A DNA stretch of 64,000 nucleotides from CAYMAZ01 sp964526285 (GTDB lineage: Bacteria > Bacteroidota > Bacteroidia > Bacteroidales > DTU049): NCBI GenBank assembly GCA_964526285.1, contig CAZGIW010000002.1, positions 1-64,000 of the forward strand. The letters run 5' to 3'. This document shows, one piece after another, positions 1-9,302 of the stretch. The stretch's first letter is position 1; each line of letters starts with the position of its first letter. A model generated the notes under the pieces. That model saw nothing but the letters and a program-made list of their open reading frames with translations, had not been told where the DNA came from and did no database searches. A program made the translations under genes and the position numbers.

Positions 1-12
1 TGAAAACCAATG

Positions 13-109
13 TCTCCTAATGTGTTTTTTGGCAGAAAATTTGTCAAAATTTGTCATCAAGTTCAGTGCTCATTTGAACAAATTTTGTGACAAAAACACA
101 AAAGGGAGA
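13..109. repeat. Imperfect long fold-back
   Basis: The segment starting TCTCCTAATGTGTTTTTT pairs imperfectly with the one ending ACAAAAACACAAAAGGGAGA, and the inner arms AAAATTTGTC and ACAAATTTT also pair around a small GTTCA/TGAAC hairpin. There are several mismatches and bulges, so this is weaker than the structures at 59.0-59.4 kb, but it sits in the same position relative to the shared 37-base element. Confidence 0.45.
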
Positions 110-121
110 TAATGATAAATA

Positions 122-158
122 CTTTTGTATTGCATAGCACATAATATTCATCACATCG
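122..158 (+). repeat. Dispersed 37-base element, copy 1
   Basis: This copy reads CTTTTGTATTGCATAGCAC, then nine bases ending in ATTC, then a nine-base segment ending in TCACATCG. It matches 59355-59391 at 35 of 37 positions on the same strand. In both places it follows a fold-back and is followed within tens of bases by GTGATAAATTGCTG. It is non-coding in both copies, which suggests an intergenic repeat family; no transposase is present. Confidence 0.75.
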
Positions 159-491
159 GCATAAATAGTGATAAATTGCTGAGCTGTAACAAACTTATGA
201 GTTTAAAAGAAAAGTGGAAAACATGAATTTTTAGAACCTCTCATAAGAACAGAATATAAAAAAATTTATTATTGTGCTGAGCAGTTAGAATTATTGTGGT
301 TTATATTATAATAATGTATATTGTAATAATTGTCTTTTTGTAGCTGCGAAGTTTTTATGACTAATCTGTGTTAATCTTTTTATTTTGTATTGACCTACAC
401 TCATTATTTGTCACATTGTGATATATGGAAAAACGTGTATTCTTCTTAGCCAATTGTTTCCCTGTTTATCACTATTTATGCCGATGTGATG
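149..491. repeat. Perfect 27-base inverted repeat (149-175 and 465-491)
   Basis: The left arm begins CATCACATCGGCATAAATAG and the right arm is its exact reverse complement, separated by 289 bases of AT-rich sequence. The match stops abruptly at both edges. The arrangement resembles the terminal repeats of a small non-autonomous element, but I cannot see a target-site duplication, so this remains a structural description. Confidence 0.75.
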
Positions 492-646
492 TGACAATGT
501 GATGGTATGTGATGGGAAAGGAAAAACCATGTGCGTGGCCTATAAAAATGTACTGTTCTGTTACAAATTTTTGATGATTTATTATCAGGGTCAAACATAG
601 AATTAAATGACTTTTAAGCGATAATGTAAAAAAATATTAAAAACCA

Positions 647-679
647 TTTGGTTATATGAAATAAACTATCTAATTTTGC
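647..679 (+). promoter_or_regulatory. Bacteroidota-type promoter of the rpsL operon
   Basis: A TTTG box (647-650) lies 20 bases before TAATTTTGC (671-679). This fits the Bacteroidota primary sigma consensus TTTG-N19-21-TAnnTTTG. The rpsL start codon is about 50 bases further on, leaving a short leader with A-runs. It is the only good promoter seen before the long ribosomal gene run. Confidence 0.65.
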
Positions 680-726
680 AGTCCCAAAAAAACGAGTAAA
701 AAAACGGAAATTATAAAAGTTAGAAT

Positions 727-1110
727 ATGCCAACAATTCAACAATTAGTACGCAAGGGGCGTAAGAAATTACAGTTTAAAAGTAAGTCACCTGCGCTGGA
801 ATCATGTCCTCAGAGACGCGGAGTATGTGTGAGAGTGTATACAACAACACCAAAAAAACCGAATTCAGCACTTCGTAAAGTGGCACGTGTTCGATTGACA
901 AACGGGAAGGAAGTAAACTCATACATCCCTGGTGAAGGTCACAACCTGCAGGAACACTCAATAGTTCTCATACGTGGTGGCAGGGTAAAAGATTTGCCAG
1001 GTGTTCGCTATCACATTATCAGAGGAGCACTTGATACATCAGGAGTGGAAGGTCGTACTCAGCGTCGTTCAAAATACGGAACAAAAAGACCAAAGAAAAA
1101 ATCAGCATAA
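727..1110 (+). CDS. rpsL: 30S ribosomal protein S12
   Basis: S12 lies in the decoding centre of the small subunit and helps control translational accuracy. The 127-residue product starts MPTIQQLVRKG and contains the nearly invariant loop TTTPKKPNSALRKVA (residues 39-53) and DLPGVRYH near residue 90. The lysines altered in classic streptomycin-resistant mutants are unchanged. It is the first gene of the ribosomal run, 27 bases before rpsG, behind the promoter at 647-679. Confidence 0.98.
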   Translation: MPTIQQLVRKGRKKLQFKSKSPALESCPQRRGVCVRVYTTTPKKPNSALRKVARVRLTNGKEVNSYIPGEGHNLQEHSIVLIRGGRVKDLPGVRYHIIRGALDTSGVEGRTQRRSKYGTKRPKKKSA

Positions 1111-1137
1111 TTAGGATTCAAATAGCAGAATAAAGAT

Positions 1138-1605
1138 ATGAGAAAGTCAAAACCAAAAAAACGGATAATTCTTCCTGACCCAAAATTTCAGGACACCCAG
1201 GTGACAAAGTTTGTCAATAACCTGATGTTGCAGGGAAAGAAATCCATTGCCTTTGATATATTTTACAATGCAATTGACATTGTATCTGAAAAAACAAAAG
1301 AAGACGGACTTGAAGTGTTTAAAAAAGCATTGTCAAATGTAACACCTCAGGTTGAGGTGCGCAGTCGCCGTATTGGTGGTGCCACATTTCAGATTCCATC
1401 AGAGATTCGTGCTGATCGCAAATCAAGTATAGGGATGAAAAATCTCATCAGTTTTGCAAGAAAGCGCAACGAAAAGAAAATGGAAAACAAGCTTGCTTCT
1501 GAGATTATGGCAGCATACAGAGAAGAAGGGTCTGCATTCAAGCGAAAGGAAGATATTCACAGAATGGCTGAAGCAAACAAGGCATTTTCACATTTCAGAT
1601 TTTAA
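1138..1605 (+). CDS. rpsG: 30S ribosomal protein S7
   Basis: S7 nucleates assembly of the 3' domain of 16S rRNA and contacts tRNA in the E site. The 155-residue sequence starts MRKSKPKKR and carries the family motif VEVRSRRIGGATFQIP followed by the conserved basic helices; it ends in NKAFSHFRF. Length is normal for the short bacterial form. It stands between rpsL and fusA, the usual str-operon order, with its stop almost touching the first possible fusA start codon. Confidence 0.98.
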   Translation: MRKSKPKKRIILPDPKFQDTQVTKFVNNLMLQGKKSIAFDIFYNAIDIVSEKTKEDGLEVFKKALSNVTPQVEVRSRRIGGATFQIPSEIRADRKSSIGMKNLISFARKRNEKKMENKLASEIMAAYREEGSAFKRKEDIHRMAEANKAFSHFRF

Positions 1606-1623
1606 TTGAATAAAAAAAAGAAT

Positions 1624-3726
1624 GTGGCGGAAGAGATGAAAAATGTAAGAAACATAGGGATTATGGCTCACATTGACGCGGGGAAGACAACGACCACCGA
1701 ACGCATTCTGTATTACACAGGGGTCAACTATTCCATTGGCGAGGTTCATGAAGGAACTGCAACGATGGACTGGATGCCTCAGGAACAGGAAAGAGGGATT
1801 ACCATCACATCTGCAGCAACAACGGTGTATTGGGATTTTTGCAATCAGAAATACAAAATCAATATTATTGATACTCCCGGACATGTTGACTTTACAGTTG
1901 AAGTAGAACGTTCATTAAGAGTTCTTGATGGGGCAGTTGCCCTTTTCTGTGGTGTGGGTGGAGTTGAACCTCAGTCAGAAACGGTATGGCATCAGGCTGA
2001 ACGTTATCAGATTCCACGCATTTGTTATATTAACAAACTTGACAGACAGGGATCAGATTTCTTTAAAGTTATTGATCAGATTAAAGATAAACTTGGGGCC
2101 AATCCCATCATTATGCAGATTCCTCTGGGTGAAGAAGAAAATTTTGCAGGTGTGATTGACCTGGTGAGTAATAAAGCTTTTTTGTGGGATGATGAAACTT
2201 TTGGAAGAAATTTTTCACAGGTTGATATTCCCGAAGAATTGTTGAATCTTGTTGCTGAGTATAGAAAGAAACTTATTGAAGGGGCAGCTGAAGAAAGTGA
2301 TGATTTACTTGAAAAATATATTAGCAATCCCGATTCAATAACCGAAGAAGAAATTCGTGAACAGGTTCGCAAAGCAACCCTGGAAAACAAAATTACACCT
2401 GTTTTTTGTGGTTCTTCTTTCAAAAATAAAGGTGTTCAGCTGCTTATTGATGGTATTGTGGCATATTTACCATCACCTGTTGATTTGAAAGATATCGAAG
2501 TAACCTCTTTAAAAACCGAACAAATTCAGAATATTTCTCACACAGTAGAAGGGCCATTGGCTGCCATTGTGTTTAAAATTTCCAATGACAGTTATGTGGG
2601 GCGTGTGGCTTTTACCAGAATCTACTCTGGAAGTATCAAAGTAGGAGAGATGGTTTACAATTCAGCCACTGATAAAAAAGAACGTATTTCAAAAATTTTC
2701 CGCTTGCATGCTAACAAACATACTGAATGTGATAAAGTTGAAGCTGGAGATATTGTTGCTTTGGTTGGTTTGAAAAACATTACAACAGGTCATACGTTGT
2801 GTGATGAGAAGAATCCAATTTTGCTTGAACAGATAAAATTTCCAGAACCTGTTATCAGTATTGCCATTGAACCAAAGACTCAGAATGATGTTGAAAAACT
2901 GGCAAACGGATTAGCAAAACTGACAGAAGAAGATCCTACATTCAGGGTAAATGTTGATGATGAGCTGGGACAAACCATAATTAGTGGAATGGGAGAATTG
3001 CATCTTGATGTGATTGTTGACAGGCTGAAACGTGAGTTTCAGGTAAACAGCAATCTTGGGAAACCACAGGTTGCATACAAAGAGACAATTACCAAAGAGG
3101 TGATTCACCGTGAAGTATATAAAAAACAAACAGGTGGAAGGGGAAAATTTGCTGATATTGAGATAAAAGTTGAACCGTTGAATGATTCAGATGAAACATT
3201 TGAATTTGTTTGGAATGTATCAGGAACAGCAATACCCCGTGAATTTTCAAGAAGCATTGAAAAGGGAATACGCAACACAATGACCAATGGAGTTTTGGGA
3301 GGTTTTCCGGTGATGGATGTAAAAGTCACTGTACTGGATGGATCAACCCATTCTGTCGATTCAGATTTGCTTGCATTTGAAATTTGTGCTGGGATTGCTT
3401 TTAAAGAGGCAATGAAGAAAGCCGGAAATGTTTTACTTGAGCCGATTATGAAGTTGCATGTTTTTACACCTGCCGAATATGTAGGAGATATCTCATCAGA
3501 TATAACCCGCAGAAGAGGAATGGTGGGAGGATTGGACTCACAGGCGCATTTGCAGGTAATCAATGCAACAGTTCCTTTGGCATCAATGTTTGGATATGTT
3601 ACTGACCTAAGGTCTATGTCATCAGGCAGAGCTTCGTCCATATTGGAATTTTCTCATTATTCAGAAACACCTTTGGAAATTGCCAAAGAAGTTATATTTA
3701 AAATAAAAGGAATAATAATATCATAA
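1624..3726 (+). CDS. fusA: Elongation factor G
   Basis: EF-G is the GTPase that drives tRNA and mRNA translocation on the ribosome. The G-domain motifs are all present: AHIDAGKT (P-loop), the switch segment with QERGITITSAA, DTPGHVDF and NKLD, and the C-terminal domains end normally. There is no ATG early in the frame that gives a usual N-terminus. GTG at 1624 yields about 700 residues with eight residues before RNIGIMAHID; TTG at 1606, directly after the rpsG stop, and ATG at 1636 are alternatives. No tuf gene follows; rpsJ comes next. Confidence 0.96.
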   Translation: MAEEMKNVRNIGIMAHIDAGKTTTTERILYYTGVNYSIGEVHEGTATMDWMPQEQERGITITSAATTVYWDFCNQKYKINIIDTPGHVDFTVEVERSLRVLDGAVALFCGVGGVEPQSETVWHQAERYQIPRICYINKLDRQGSDFFKVIDQIKDKLGANPIIMQIPLGEEENFAGVIDLVSNKAFLWDDETFGRNFSQVDIPEELLNLVAEYRKKLIEGAAEESDDLLEKYISNPDSITEEEIREQVRKATLENKITPVFCGSSFKNKGVQLLIDGIVAYLPSPVDLKDIEVTSLKTEQIQNISHTVEGPLAAIVFKISNDSYVGRVAFTRIYSGSIKVGEMVYNSATDKKERISKIFRLHANKHTECDKVEAGDIVALVGLKNITTGHTLCDEKNPILLEQIKFPEPVISIAIEPKTQNDVEKLANGLAKLTEEDPTFRVNVDDELGQTIISGMGELHLDVIVDRLKREFQVNSNLGKPQVAYKETITKEVIHREVYKKQTGGRGKFADIEIKVEPLNDSDETFEFVWNVSGTAIPREFSRSIEKGIRNTMTNGVLGGFPVMDVKVTVLDGSTHSVDSDLLAFEICAGIAFKEAMKKAGNVLLEPIMKLHVFTPAEYVGDISSDITRRRGMVGGLDSQAHLQVINATVPLASMFGYVTDLRSMSSGRASSILEFSHYSETPLEIAKEVIFKIKGIIIS

Positions 3727-3743
3727 ATTAATTGAAAGATAAA

Positions 3744-4049
3744 GTGAAACAAAAAATTCGCATTAAGTTAAAATCATACGATTACAATCTGGTTGACAAA
3801 TCAGCAGAAAAGATCGTAAAAGCTGTTAAAGCCACAGGGGCTATTGTGAATGGACCAATACCTCTGCCCACAGACAAAAAGATATTTACAGTCAATCGTT
3901 CAACATTTGTAAATAAAAAATCGCGTGAGCAGTTTCAGGTATCAGCTTACAAAAGGCTTTTGGATATTTACAGTACAAACAGTAAAACCATTGATGCATT
4001 GATGAAACTGGAGTTACCAAGTGGAGTTGATGTAGAAATCAAGGTTTGA
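3744..4049 (+). CDS. rpsJ: 30S ribosomal protein S10
   Basis: S10 is a small-subunit protein that also pairs with NusB in antitermination. I chose the GTG at 3744, which gives 101 residues starting MKQKIRIKLKSYDYNLVDKS, the standard length and N-terminus of the family; the frame is open from a TTG at 3732, adding four residues without family support. The motifs GPIPLPTDKKIFTVNRS and SREQFQ are conserved. It directly follows fusA and opens the S10 gene order. Confidence 0.97.
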   Translation: MKQKIRIKLKSYDYNLVDKSAEKIVKAVKATGAIVNGPIPLPTDKKIFTVNRSTFVNKKSREQFQVSAYKRLLDIYSTNSKTIDALMKLELPSGVDVEIKV

Positions 4050-4094
4050 TAGAAAAGAATTAGAAAGAATATTAATTATAAATAATGTATAACC

Positions 4095-4724
4095 ATGTCA
4101 GGATTATTAGGAAAAAAAATCGGAATGACTAGCATCTATGATGCCTCTGGGAAAAAAGTCCCATGCACTGTGATAGAAGCTGGTCCTTGTGTGGTTACTC
4201 AGGTCAAAACAAAGGGTAAAGACGGATATGATGCTATTCAGATTGCCTTTGATGATAAGAAAGAGAAAAACACACCAAAGGCTTTGTTGAATCATTTCAA
4301 AAAAGCAGGATCCACCCCAAAACGAATCGTACGTGAATTTTCACGTTTTGAAGTAGAACATAGAAAGAATTTTGGAGAAGTGATAGACGTGAGCATTTTT
4401 ACTGAGGGTGAATTTATTGACGTACAAGGTATTTCCAAAGGGAAAGGATTTCAGGGCGTAGTAAAACGTCATGGATTCAGCGGAGTTGGAGATCAAACTC
4501 ACGGTCAGCACAATCGACTGAGAGCTCCCGGTTCAATCGGAGCATCTTCATATCCTTCAAGAGTTTTCAAAGGAACAAGAATGGCAGGACAAATGGGCAA
4601 CCAGAAAGTGAAAGTGATTAATCTTGAAATTATGAAAATTTTTGCAGACAAAAATTTAATTGTAGTGAAAGGATCTGTTCCCGGAGCAAAAGGTTCATAT
4701 TTAAAATTGGAAAGATGGAGCTAA
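4095..4724 (+). CDS. rplC: 50S ribosomal protein L3
   Basis: L3 is an early-assembly large-subunit protein whose extended loop reaches the peptidyl transferase centre. The 209-residue sequence starts MSGLLGKKIGMTSIYDASGK and contains the loop with KGKGFQGVVKRHGFSG and THGQHNRLRAPGSIG (about residues 115-160). Its end overlaps rplD by 10 bases, consistent with coupled translation of L3 and L4. Confidence 0.98.
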   Translation: MSGLLGKKIGMTSIYDASGKKVPCTVIEAGPCVVTQVKTKGKDGYDAIQIAFDDKKEKNTPKALLNHFKKAGSTPKRIVREFSRFEVEHRKNFGEVIDVSIFTEGEFIDVQGISKGKGFQGVVKRHGFSGVGDQTHGQHNRLRAPGSIGASSYPSRVFKGTRMAGQMGNQKVKVINLEIMKIFADKNLIVVKGSVPGAKGSYLKLERWS

Positions 4725-5344
4725 AAGTATATAAAACAGACGGAACGCAGACAGAAAGAACTGCTGAATTGAATCCTGCAATATTTGGCATTGAGCCAAA
4801 TGATCATGCCATTTATCTTGATGTAAAATCATACATGGCAAATCAAAGACAGGGGACAGCCAAAAGTAAGGAAAAAGGTGAAATTACCGGAAGTACAAGA
4901 AAACTGTATCGCCAAAAAGGTACTGGAAGTGCTCGCCGTGGAAGTATCAAATCTCCTCTGCTCAAAGGTGGTGGAAGAGTTTTTGGACCAAGACCCCGTG
5001 ACTATGATATCAAAGTCAATAAAAAGGTAAAGGTACTTGCTCGTAAAAGCGCTTTAACATACAAGGCTGGTAATGAAGATATTGTAGTCTTCGAGAACAT
5101 GCAATTCGAACAACCAAAAACACGTGAATTTATTGAAATTTTGAAAAATTTTGATTTTCAGAAGAAAAAAATTCTTTTAGTGTTAGACGAATCAAATAAA
5201 AGTGTATTTTTGTCAACTCGAAATTTGCAGAATGTTAAAGTTTTAAATGCCTCAGAGTTAAATACTTATCAGGTTTTATGGGCAAATAAAATGATGATTA
5301 CAGAACAGTCTCTAAAGCAAATTGAAGAGATTTTGTTAACTTAA
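4715..5344 (+). CDS. rplD: 50S ribosomal protein L4
   Basis: L4 lines the constriction of the nascent-peptide tunnel. The 209-residue product has the basic tunnel loop with QKGTGSARRGSIKSP and GGGRVFGPRPRDY at about residues 67-95. The start codon lies inside the last codons of rplC. In E. coli L4 represses its own operon; no such leader can be judged here because the gene is internal to the run. Confidence 0.98.
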   Translation: MELKVYKTDGTQTERTAELNPAIFGIEPNDHAIYLDVKSYMANQRQGTAKSKEKGEITGSTRKLYRQKGTGSARRGSIKSPLLKGGGRVFGPRPRDYDIKVNKKVKVLARKSALTYKAGNEDIVVFENMQFEQPKTREFIEILKNFDFQKKKILLVLDESNKSVFLSTRNLQNVKVLNASELNTYQVLWANKMMITEQSLKQIEEILLT

Positions 5345-5359
5345 AAAGCTGAAAAAGTC

Positions 5360-5656
5360 ATGAAAGACATTATATTGAAGCCTTTAATAACAGAAAAAAT
5401 GACCACTGTTACCGAAAAAATGGGAAACAGATATGGTTTTGTTGTTGTTAAGAAGGCAACCAAAGAGGAAATAAAATCTGCAGTTGAGGAACTGTATGAT
5501 GTTGAAGTGGTTTCAGTGAACACGATGGTGTATGCCGGTAAAAACAGAACAAGAGGAACACGAAAAGGTTTTGTTACCGGAAAAACAACTGCTTTTAAAA
5601 AGGCGATTGTAACTCTGAAATCAGATCAGATAATTGATTTTTATAGTAATGTATAG
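5360..5656 (+). CDS. rplW: 50S ribosomal protein L23
   Basis: L23 sits at the tunnel exit and docks trigger factor and the signal recognition particle. The 98-residue sequence begins MKDIILKPLITEKMT and contains the typical region YDVEVVSVNTMVYAGKNR followed by a basic loop. Length and gene order are normal. Confidence 0.97.
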   Translation: MKDIILKPLITEKMTTVTEKMGNRYGFVVVKKATKEEIKSAVEELYDVEVVSVNTMVYAGKNRTRGTRKGFVTGKTTAFKKAIVTLKSDQIIDFYSNV

Positions 5657-5673
5657 TAAGAAAGGATAAAGCA

Positions 5674-6495
<822 letters not shown>

Positions 6496-6505
6496 TTGAA
6501 TCATT

Positions 6506-6784
6506 ATGGCACGTTCGTTAAAAAAAGGACCGTTTGTACATTATAAGTTAGAGAAAAAAGTCTCTGAACTGAATGAAAGTAATAAGAAGACAACTCTTAA
6601 AACCTGGTCAAGAAGTTCAATGATTACTCCTGATTTTGTAGGGCACACAGTTGCAGTTCACAACGGAAATAAATTTATACCTGTTTATGTCACAGAAAAT
6701 TTGGTAGGTCATCGTTTTGGTGAATTTGCCCCAACAAGAATTTTTCGTGGTCATGCAGGAAATAAGGATAAAGGTAAAAAATAA
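6506..6784 (+). CDS. rpsS: 30S ribosomal protein S19
   Basis: S19 is in the head of the small subunit and forms a complex with S13. The 92-residue sequence starts MARSLKKGPFVHYKLEKKV and contains TWSRSSMITPDFVGHTVAVH, both family signatures, and has the normal GEFAPTRIFRGHAG near the end. Confidence 0.98.
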   Translation: MARSLKKGPFVHYKLEKKVSELNESNKKTTLKTWSRSSMITPDFVGHTVAVHNGNKFIPVYVTENLVGHRFGEFAPTRIFRGHAGNKDKGKK

Positions 6785-6807
6785 AAAATTCTAAAATAAG
6801 AATAAAA

Positions 6808-7221
6808 ATGGGTTCTAGAAAACATAATCGTGCAGAACAGATAAAGGAGATGAAAAAGGGCATGTACTTTGCCAAACTAAATCATTGTCCCACATCACCG
6901 CGAAAAATGCGTAGGATTGCCGATCTGATTAGAGGAATGGAAGTTGAAAAAGCTTTGCATTTATTAAAAATGCAACCACAGGAATCATCAATCAGACTCC
7001 GCAAATTATTGTTGTCAGCTATTGCAAACTGGCAACAGAAAAATGATAAAATGAGAGTAGAAGATGCAAATCTTTTTGTAAAAACAATTTTTGTTGACGA
7101 GGGAAGAAGTATGAAAAGATTACGTACAGCACCTCAGGGACGTGGTCACAGAATTAGAAAAAGATCAAATCATGTCACTCTTTTTATTGATAGTAAGATT
7201 CCTCAAGCAGAAGTTGAATAA
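6808..7221 (+). CDS. rplV: 50S ribosomal protein L22
   Basis: L22 sends a beta-hairpin into the exit tunnel, where some macrolide resistance changes occur. The 137 residues include an N-terminal extension of about 20 residues before YFAKLNHCPTSPRKMRRIA, which is usual in Bacteroidota. The hairpin region MKRLRTAPQGRGHRIRKRS is intact. Confidence 0.97.
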   Translation: MGSRKHNRAEQIKEMKKGMYFAKLNHCPTSPRKMRRIADLIRGMEVEKALHLLKMQPQESSIRLRKLLLSAIANWQQKNDKMRVEDANLFVKTIFVDEGRSMKRLRTAPQGRGHRIRKRSNHVTLFIDSKIPQAEVE

Positions 7222-7244
7222 ATAGTAATTAACAGGAAAGACTC

Positions 7245-7958
7245 ATGGGACAAAAAACAAATCCGATAGCAAATAGATTAGGTATTATCAGAGCCTGGGA
7301 TTCCAACTGGTATGGTGGAAAAACATTTGCCGATAAAATTATTGGTGATGAGAAAATCAGACAGTATTTGAATACAAGACTTTCAAAGGCTTCAATTTCA
7401 AAAATTTATATTGAACGTTCTTTAAAAGTTGTAACTGTAACTATACATACTGCACGCCCGGGTGCAATTATCGGAACCAAAGGTTCTGAGGTTGACAAAC
7501 TGAAAGAAGAGCTCAAACAAATCACCAATCATGATATTCAAATCAACATTGTTGAAATTAAACGTCCTGAACTTGATGCTCGTTTGGTAGCAGCTGCTGT
7601 TGCTCGTCAAATTGAAGGTCGTGTTTCATATCGTAGAGCATTGAAAACAGCAATTGCATCAACAATGCGTTTGGGTGCTGAGGGAATCAAAATTATGGTT
7701 TCAGGACGTGTAGGTGGAGCTGAAATGGCACGTAGTGAACAATATAAAGATGGAAGAATTCCATTGCATACTCTTCGTGCCGACATAGATTATGCTTTAG
7801 CTGAAGCCCATACAACATATGGAAGACTTGGAGTGAAAGTATGGATTTGTAAAGGTGAAATTTACGGAAAACCAGATTTATTTGAAGTTGCTGCACCTCA
7901 AAGAGAGCGTGCCAAACCAAAAGGAATTAAATCATTCCGCAAAAGAAATAAAAAATAG
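7245..7958 (+). CDS. rpsC: 30S ribosomal protein S3
   Basis: S3 lines the mRNA entry channel and has helicase activity together with S4 and S5. The 237-residue protein starts MGQKTNPIANRLGI, shows the KH-domain GxxG as GAIIGTKGSEVDKL (about residues 73-86) and the C-terminal domain with ASTMRLGAEGIKIMVSGR. It ends in a short basic tail. Confidence 0.98.
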   Translation: MGQKTNPIANRLGIIRAWDSNWYGGKTFADKIIGDEKIRQYLNTRLSKASISKIYIERSLKVVTVTIHTARPGAIIGTKGSEVDKLKEELKQITNHDIQINIVEIKRPELDARLVAAAVARQIEGRVSYRRALKTAIASTMRLGAEGIKIMVSGRVGGAEMARSEQYKDGRIPLHTLRADIDYALAEAHTTYGRLGVKVWICKGEIYGKPDLFEVAAPQRERAKPKGIKSFRKRNKK

Positions 7959-7986
7959 TTAAATAACAGGCCAAATATACAAAGCG

Positions 7987-8412
7987 ATGTTACAACCGAA
8001 GAAAACAAAATTTAGAAGACAGCAAAAACTGAAGGGCCAGTTCAAAAGAACATCATTCAGAGGATCTGAATTGGCGTTTGGTTCTTTTGGAATTAAAACA
8101 ATGGATACAGCATGGTTAACAGCCAGACAGATTGAAGCAGCTCGTCAGGCAGTGACCCGTTATATGAAACGTGAAGGAAAAATCTGGATTCGTATATTTC
8201 CTGATAAACCTGTTACAAAAAAGCCTGCTGAGGTACGTATGGGAAAAGGAAAGGGTGCACCTGAATATTTTGTTGCTGTAATCAATCCAGGAAGAATTTT
8301 ATTTGAGGCAGAGGGTGTTTCCTTGAAAATTGCCAAGGAAGCTTTGCGACTGGCAGCACAAAAACTACCGGTGAAGACAAAGTTTGTTGTACGCCGTGAT
8401 TATGTTGAATAA
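7987..8412 (+). CDS. rplP: 50S ribosomal protein L16
   Basis: L16 organises the tRNA acceptor-arm binding region of the large subunit. The 141-residue sequence starts MLQPKKTKFRRQQKLKG and contains WIRIFPDKPVTKKPAEVRMG and KGKGAPEYFVAVI, the family signatures. The position between S3 and L29 is standard. Confidence 0.98.
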   Translation: MLQPKKTKFRRQQKLKGQFKRTSFRGSELAFGSFGIKTMDTAWLTARQIEAARQAVTRYMKREGKIWIRIFPDKPVTKKPAEVRMGKGKGAPEYFVAVINPGRILFEAEGVSLKIAKEALRLAAQKLPVKTKFVVRRDYVE

Positions 8413-8435
8413 GTAAAAAAAATTGAAGAATTTGT

Positions 8436-8633
8436 ATGAAAAATTCAGTTATAATTGAAATGACATCCGGCGAATTGCTGGAACGTCTCACAGAAGAAAA
8501 AAAACAACTTGCAAGATTGAAAATCAATCATGCTGTTACTCCACTTGAAAATCCTATGAAGATTCAGGAGTATAAAACAACAATTGCAAGAATAAAAACC
8601 GAGCTTCGCAAAAGAGCGATGCAGGATAAATAG
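8436..8633 (+). CDS. rpmC: 50S ribosomal protein L29
   Basis: L29 is a small two-helix protein near the tunnel exit. The 65 residues start MKNSVIIEMTSGELLERL and contain LKINHAVTPLENPMKIQ and the typical ARIKTELRKR helix. It lies between rplP and rpsQ as expected. Confidence 0.95.
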   Translation: MKNSVIIEMTSGELLERLTEEKKQLARLKINHAVTPLENPMKIQEYKTTIARIKTELRKRAMQDK

Positions 8634-8657
8634 TAAAAAGATTAAAGAACAGGAAAT

Positions 8658-8912
8658 ATGGAAAGAAACCTGAGAAAAGAACGTGTCGGTATCGTTGTAA
8701 GCGATAAAATGGATAAAAGCATTACCGTTTATACCGAACGAAAGGAGAAGCATCCTATATACGGAAAGTTTATGAAACGTTCTACAAAGTTTATGGCTCA
8801 TGATGAAAAAAATGATGCAAAGATTGGTGATAAAGTTCGTATCATGGAAACTCGTCCTTTGAGCAAAAACAAATGTTGGAGATTAGTTGAAATTATTGAA
8901 AGAGCAATATAG
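8658..8912 (+). CDS. rpsQ: 30S ribosomal protein S17
   Basis: S17 is an early-binding small-subunit protein with an OB fold. The 84-residue product starts MERNLRKERVGIVVSDKMDK and has KHPIYGKFMKRSTKFMAHDE and the end motif ETRPLSKNKCWRLVEIIE. It ends two bases before rplN. Confidence 0.97.
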   Translation: MERNLRKERVGIVVSDKMDKSITVYTERKEKHPIYGKFMKRSTKFMAHDEKNDAKIGDKVRIMETRPLSKNKCWRLVEIIERAI

Positions 8913-8914
8913 TT

Positions 8915-9283
8915 ATGATACAGCAAGAATCTAGATTAAGGGTTGCAGATAACAGCGGTGCTAAAGAAGTACTCTGTATCCGCGTATTGGGGGGTACCCG
9001 CAAACGTTATGCAAGAATCGGAGACAAGATAATTGTCACCGTGAAAGACGCTTTACCTTCAGGAAACATAAAAAAGGGTACAGTGACTAAAGCTGTTGTA
9101 GTAAGAACAAAAAAAGAAACCCGCAGGCCTGATGGCTCATATATCAGGTTTGATGATAATGCCGTTGTTCTGCTTACAGCAACAGAAGAATTGAGAGGTA
9201 CACGTATTTTTGGACCGGTTCCGCGTGAACTTCGTGACAAACAATATATGAAAATTGTCTCATTGGCACCCGAAGTGCTTTAA
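8915..9283 (+). CDS. rplN: 50S ribosomal protein L14
   Basis: L14 contacts L19 and forms part of an inter-subunit bridge. The 122-residue sequence starts MIQQESRLRVADNSGAKEV and ends in MKIVSLAPEVL, both characteristic, with GTRIFGPVPRELRDK before the end. It has exactly the usual length. Confidence 0.98.
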   Translation: MIQQESRLRVADNSGAKEVLCIRVLGGTRKRYARIGDKIIVTVKDALPSGNIKKGTVTKAVVVRTKKETRRPDGSYIRFDDNAVVLLTATEELRGTRIFGPVPRELRDKQYMKIVSLAPEVL

Positions 9284-9302
9284 ATAATATCTTAAAATAG
9301 CT

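Larger units (their letters stand above)
1..646. other. Non-coding repeat-rich region upstream of the ribosomal run
   Basis: No convincing coding frame is visible in this stretch. It is very AT-rich and holds an imperfect fold-back (13-109), a 37-base element shared with the other non-coding region near 59.4 kb (122-158), a perfect 27-base inverted repeat (149-175 with 465-491) and several scattered TCACAT/GTGATA words (for example 410-428 and 483-504). The left end is cut by the window, so the fold-back may extend further. The promoter of rpsL begins just after it. Confidence 0.7.

Noticed and set aside
727..1110. Streptomycin-resistance substitution in S12
   Set aside because: The key lysines and proline are all of the sensitive type.
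3105..3641. Long open frame on the minus strand inside fusA
   Set aside because: It is antisense to conserved EF-G sequence and mirrors its codon structure; no family resemblance.
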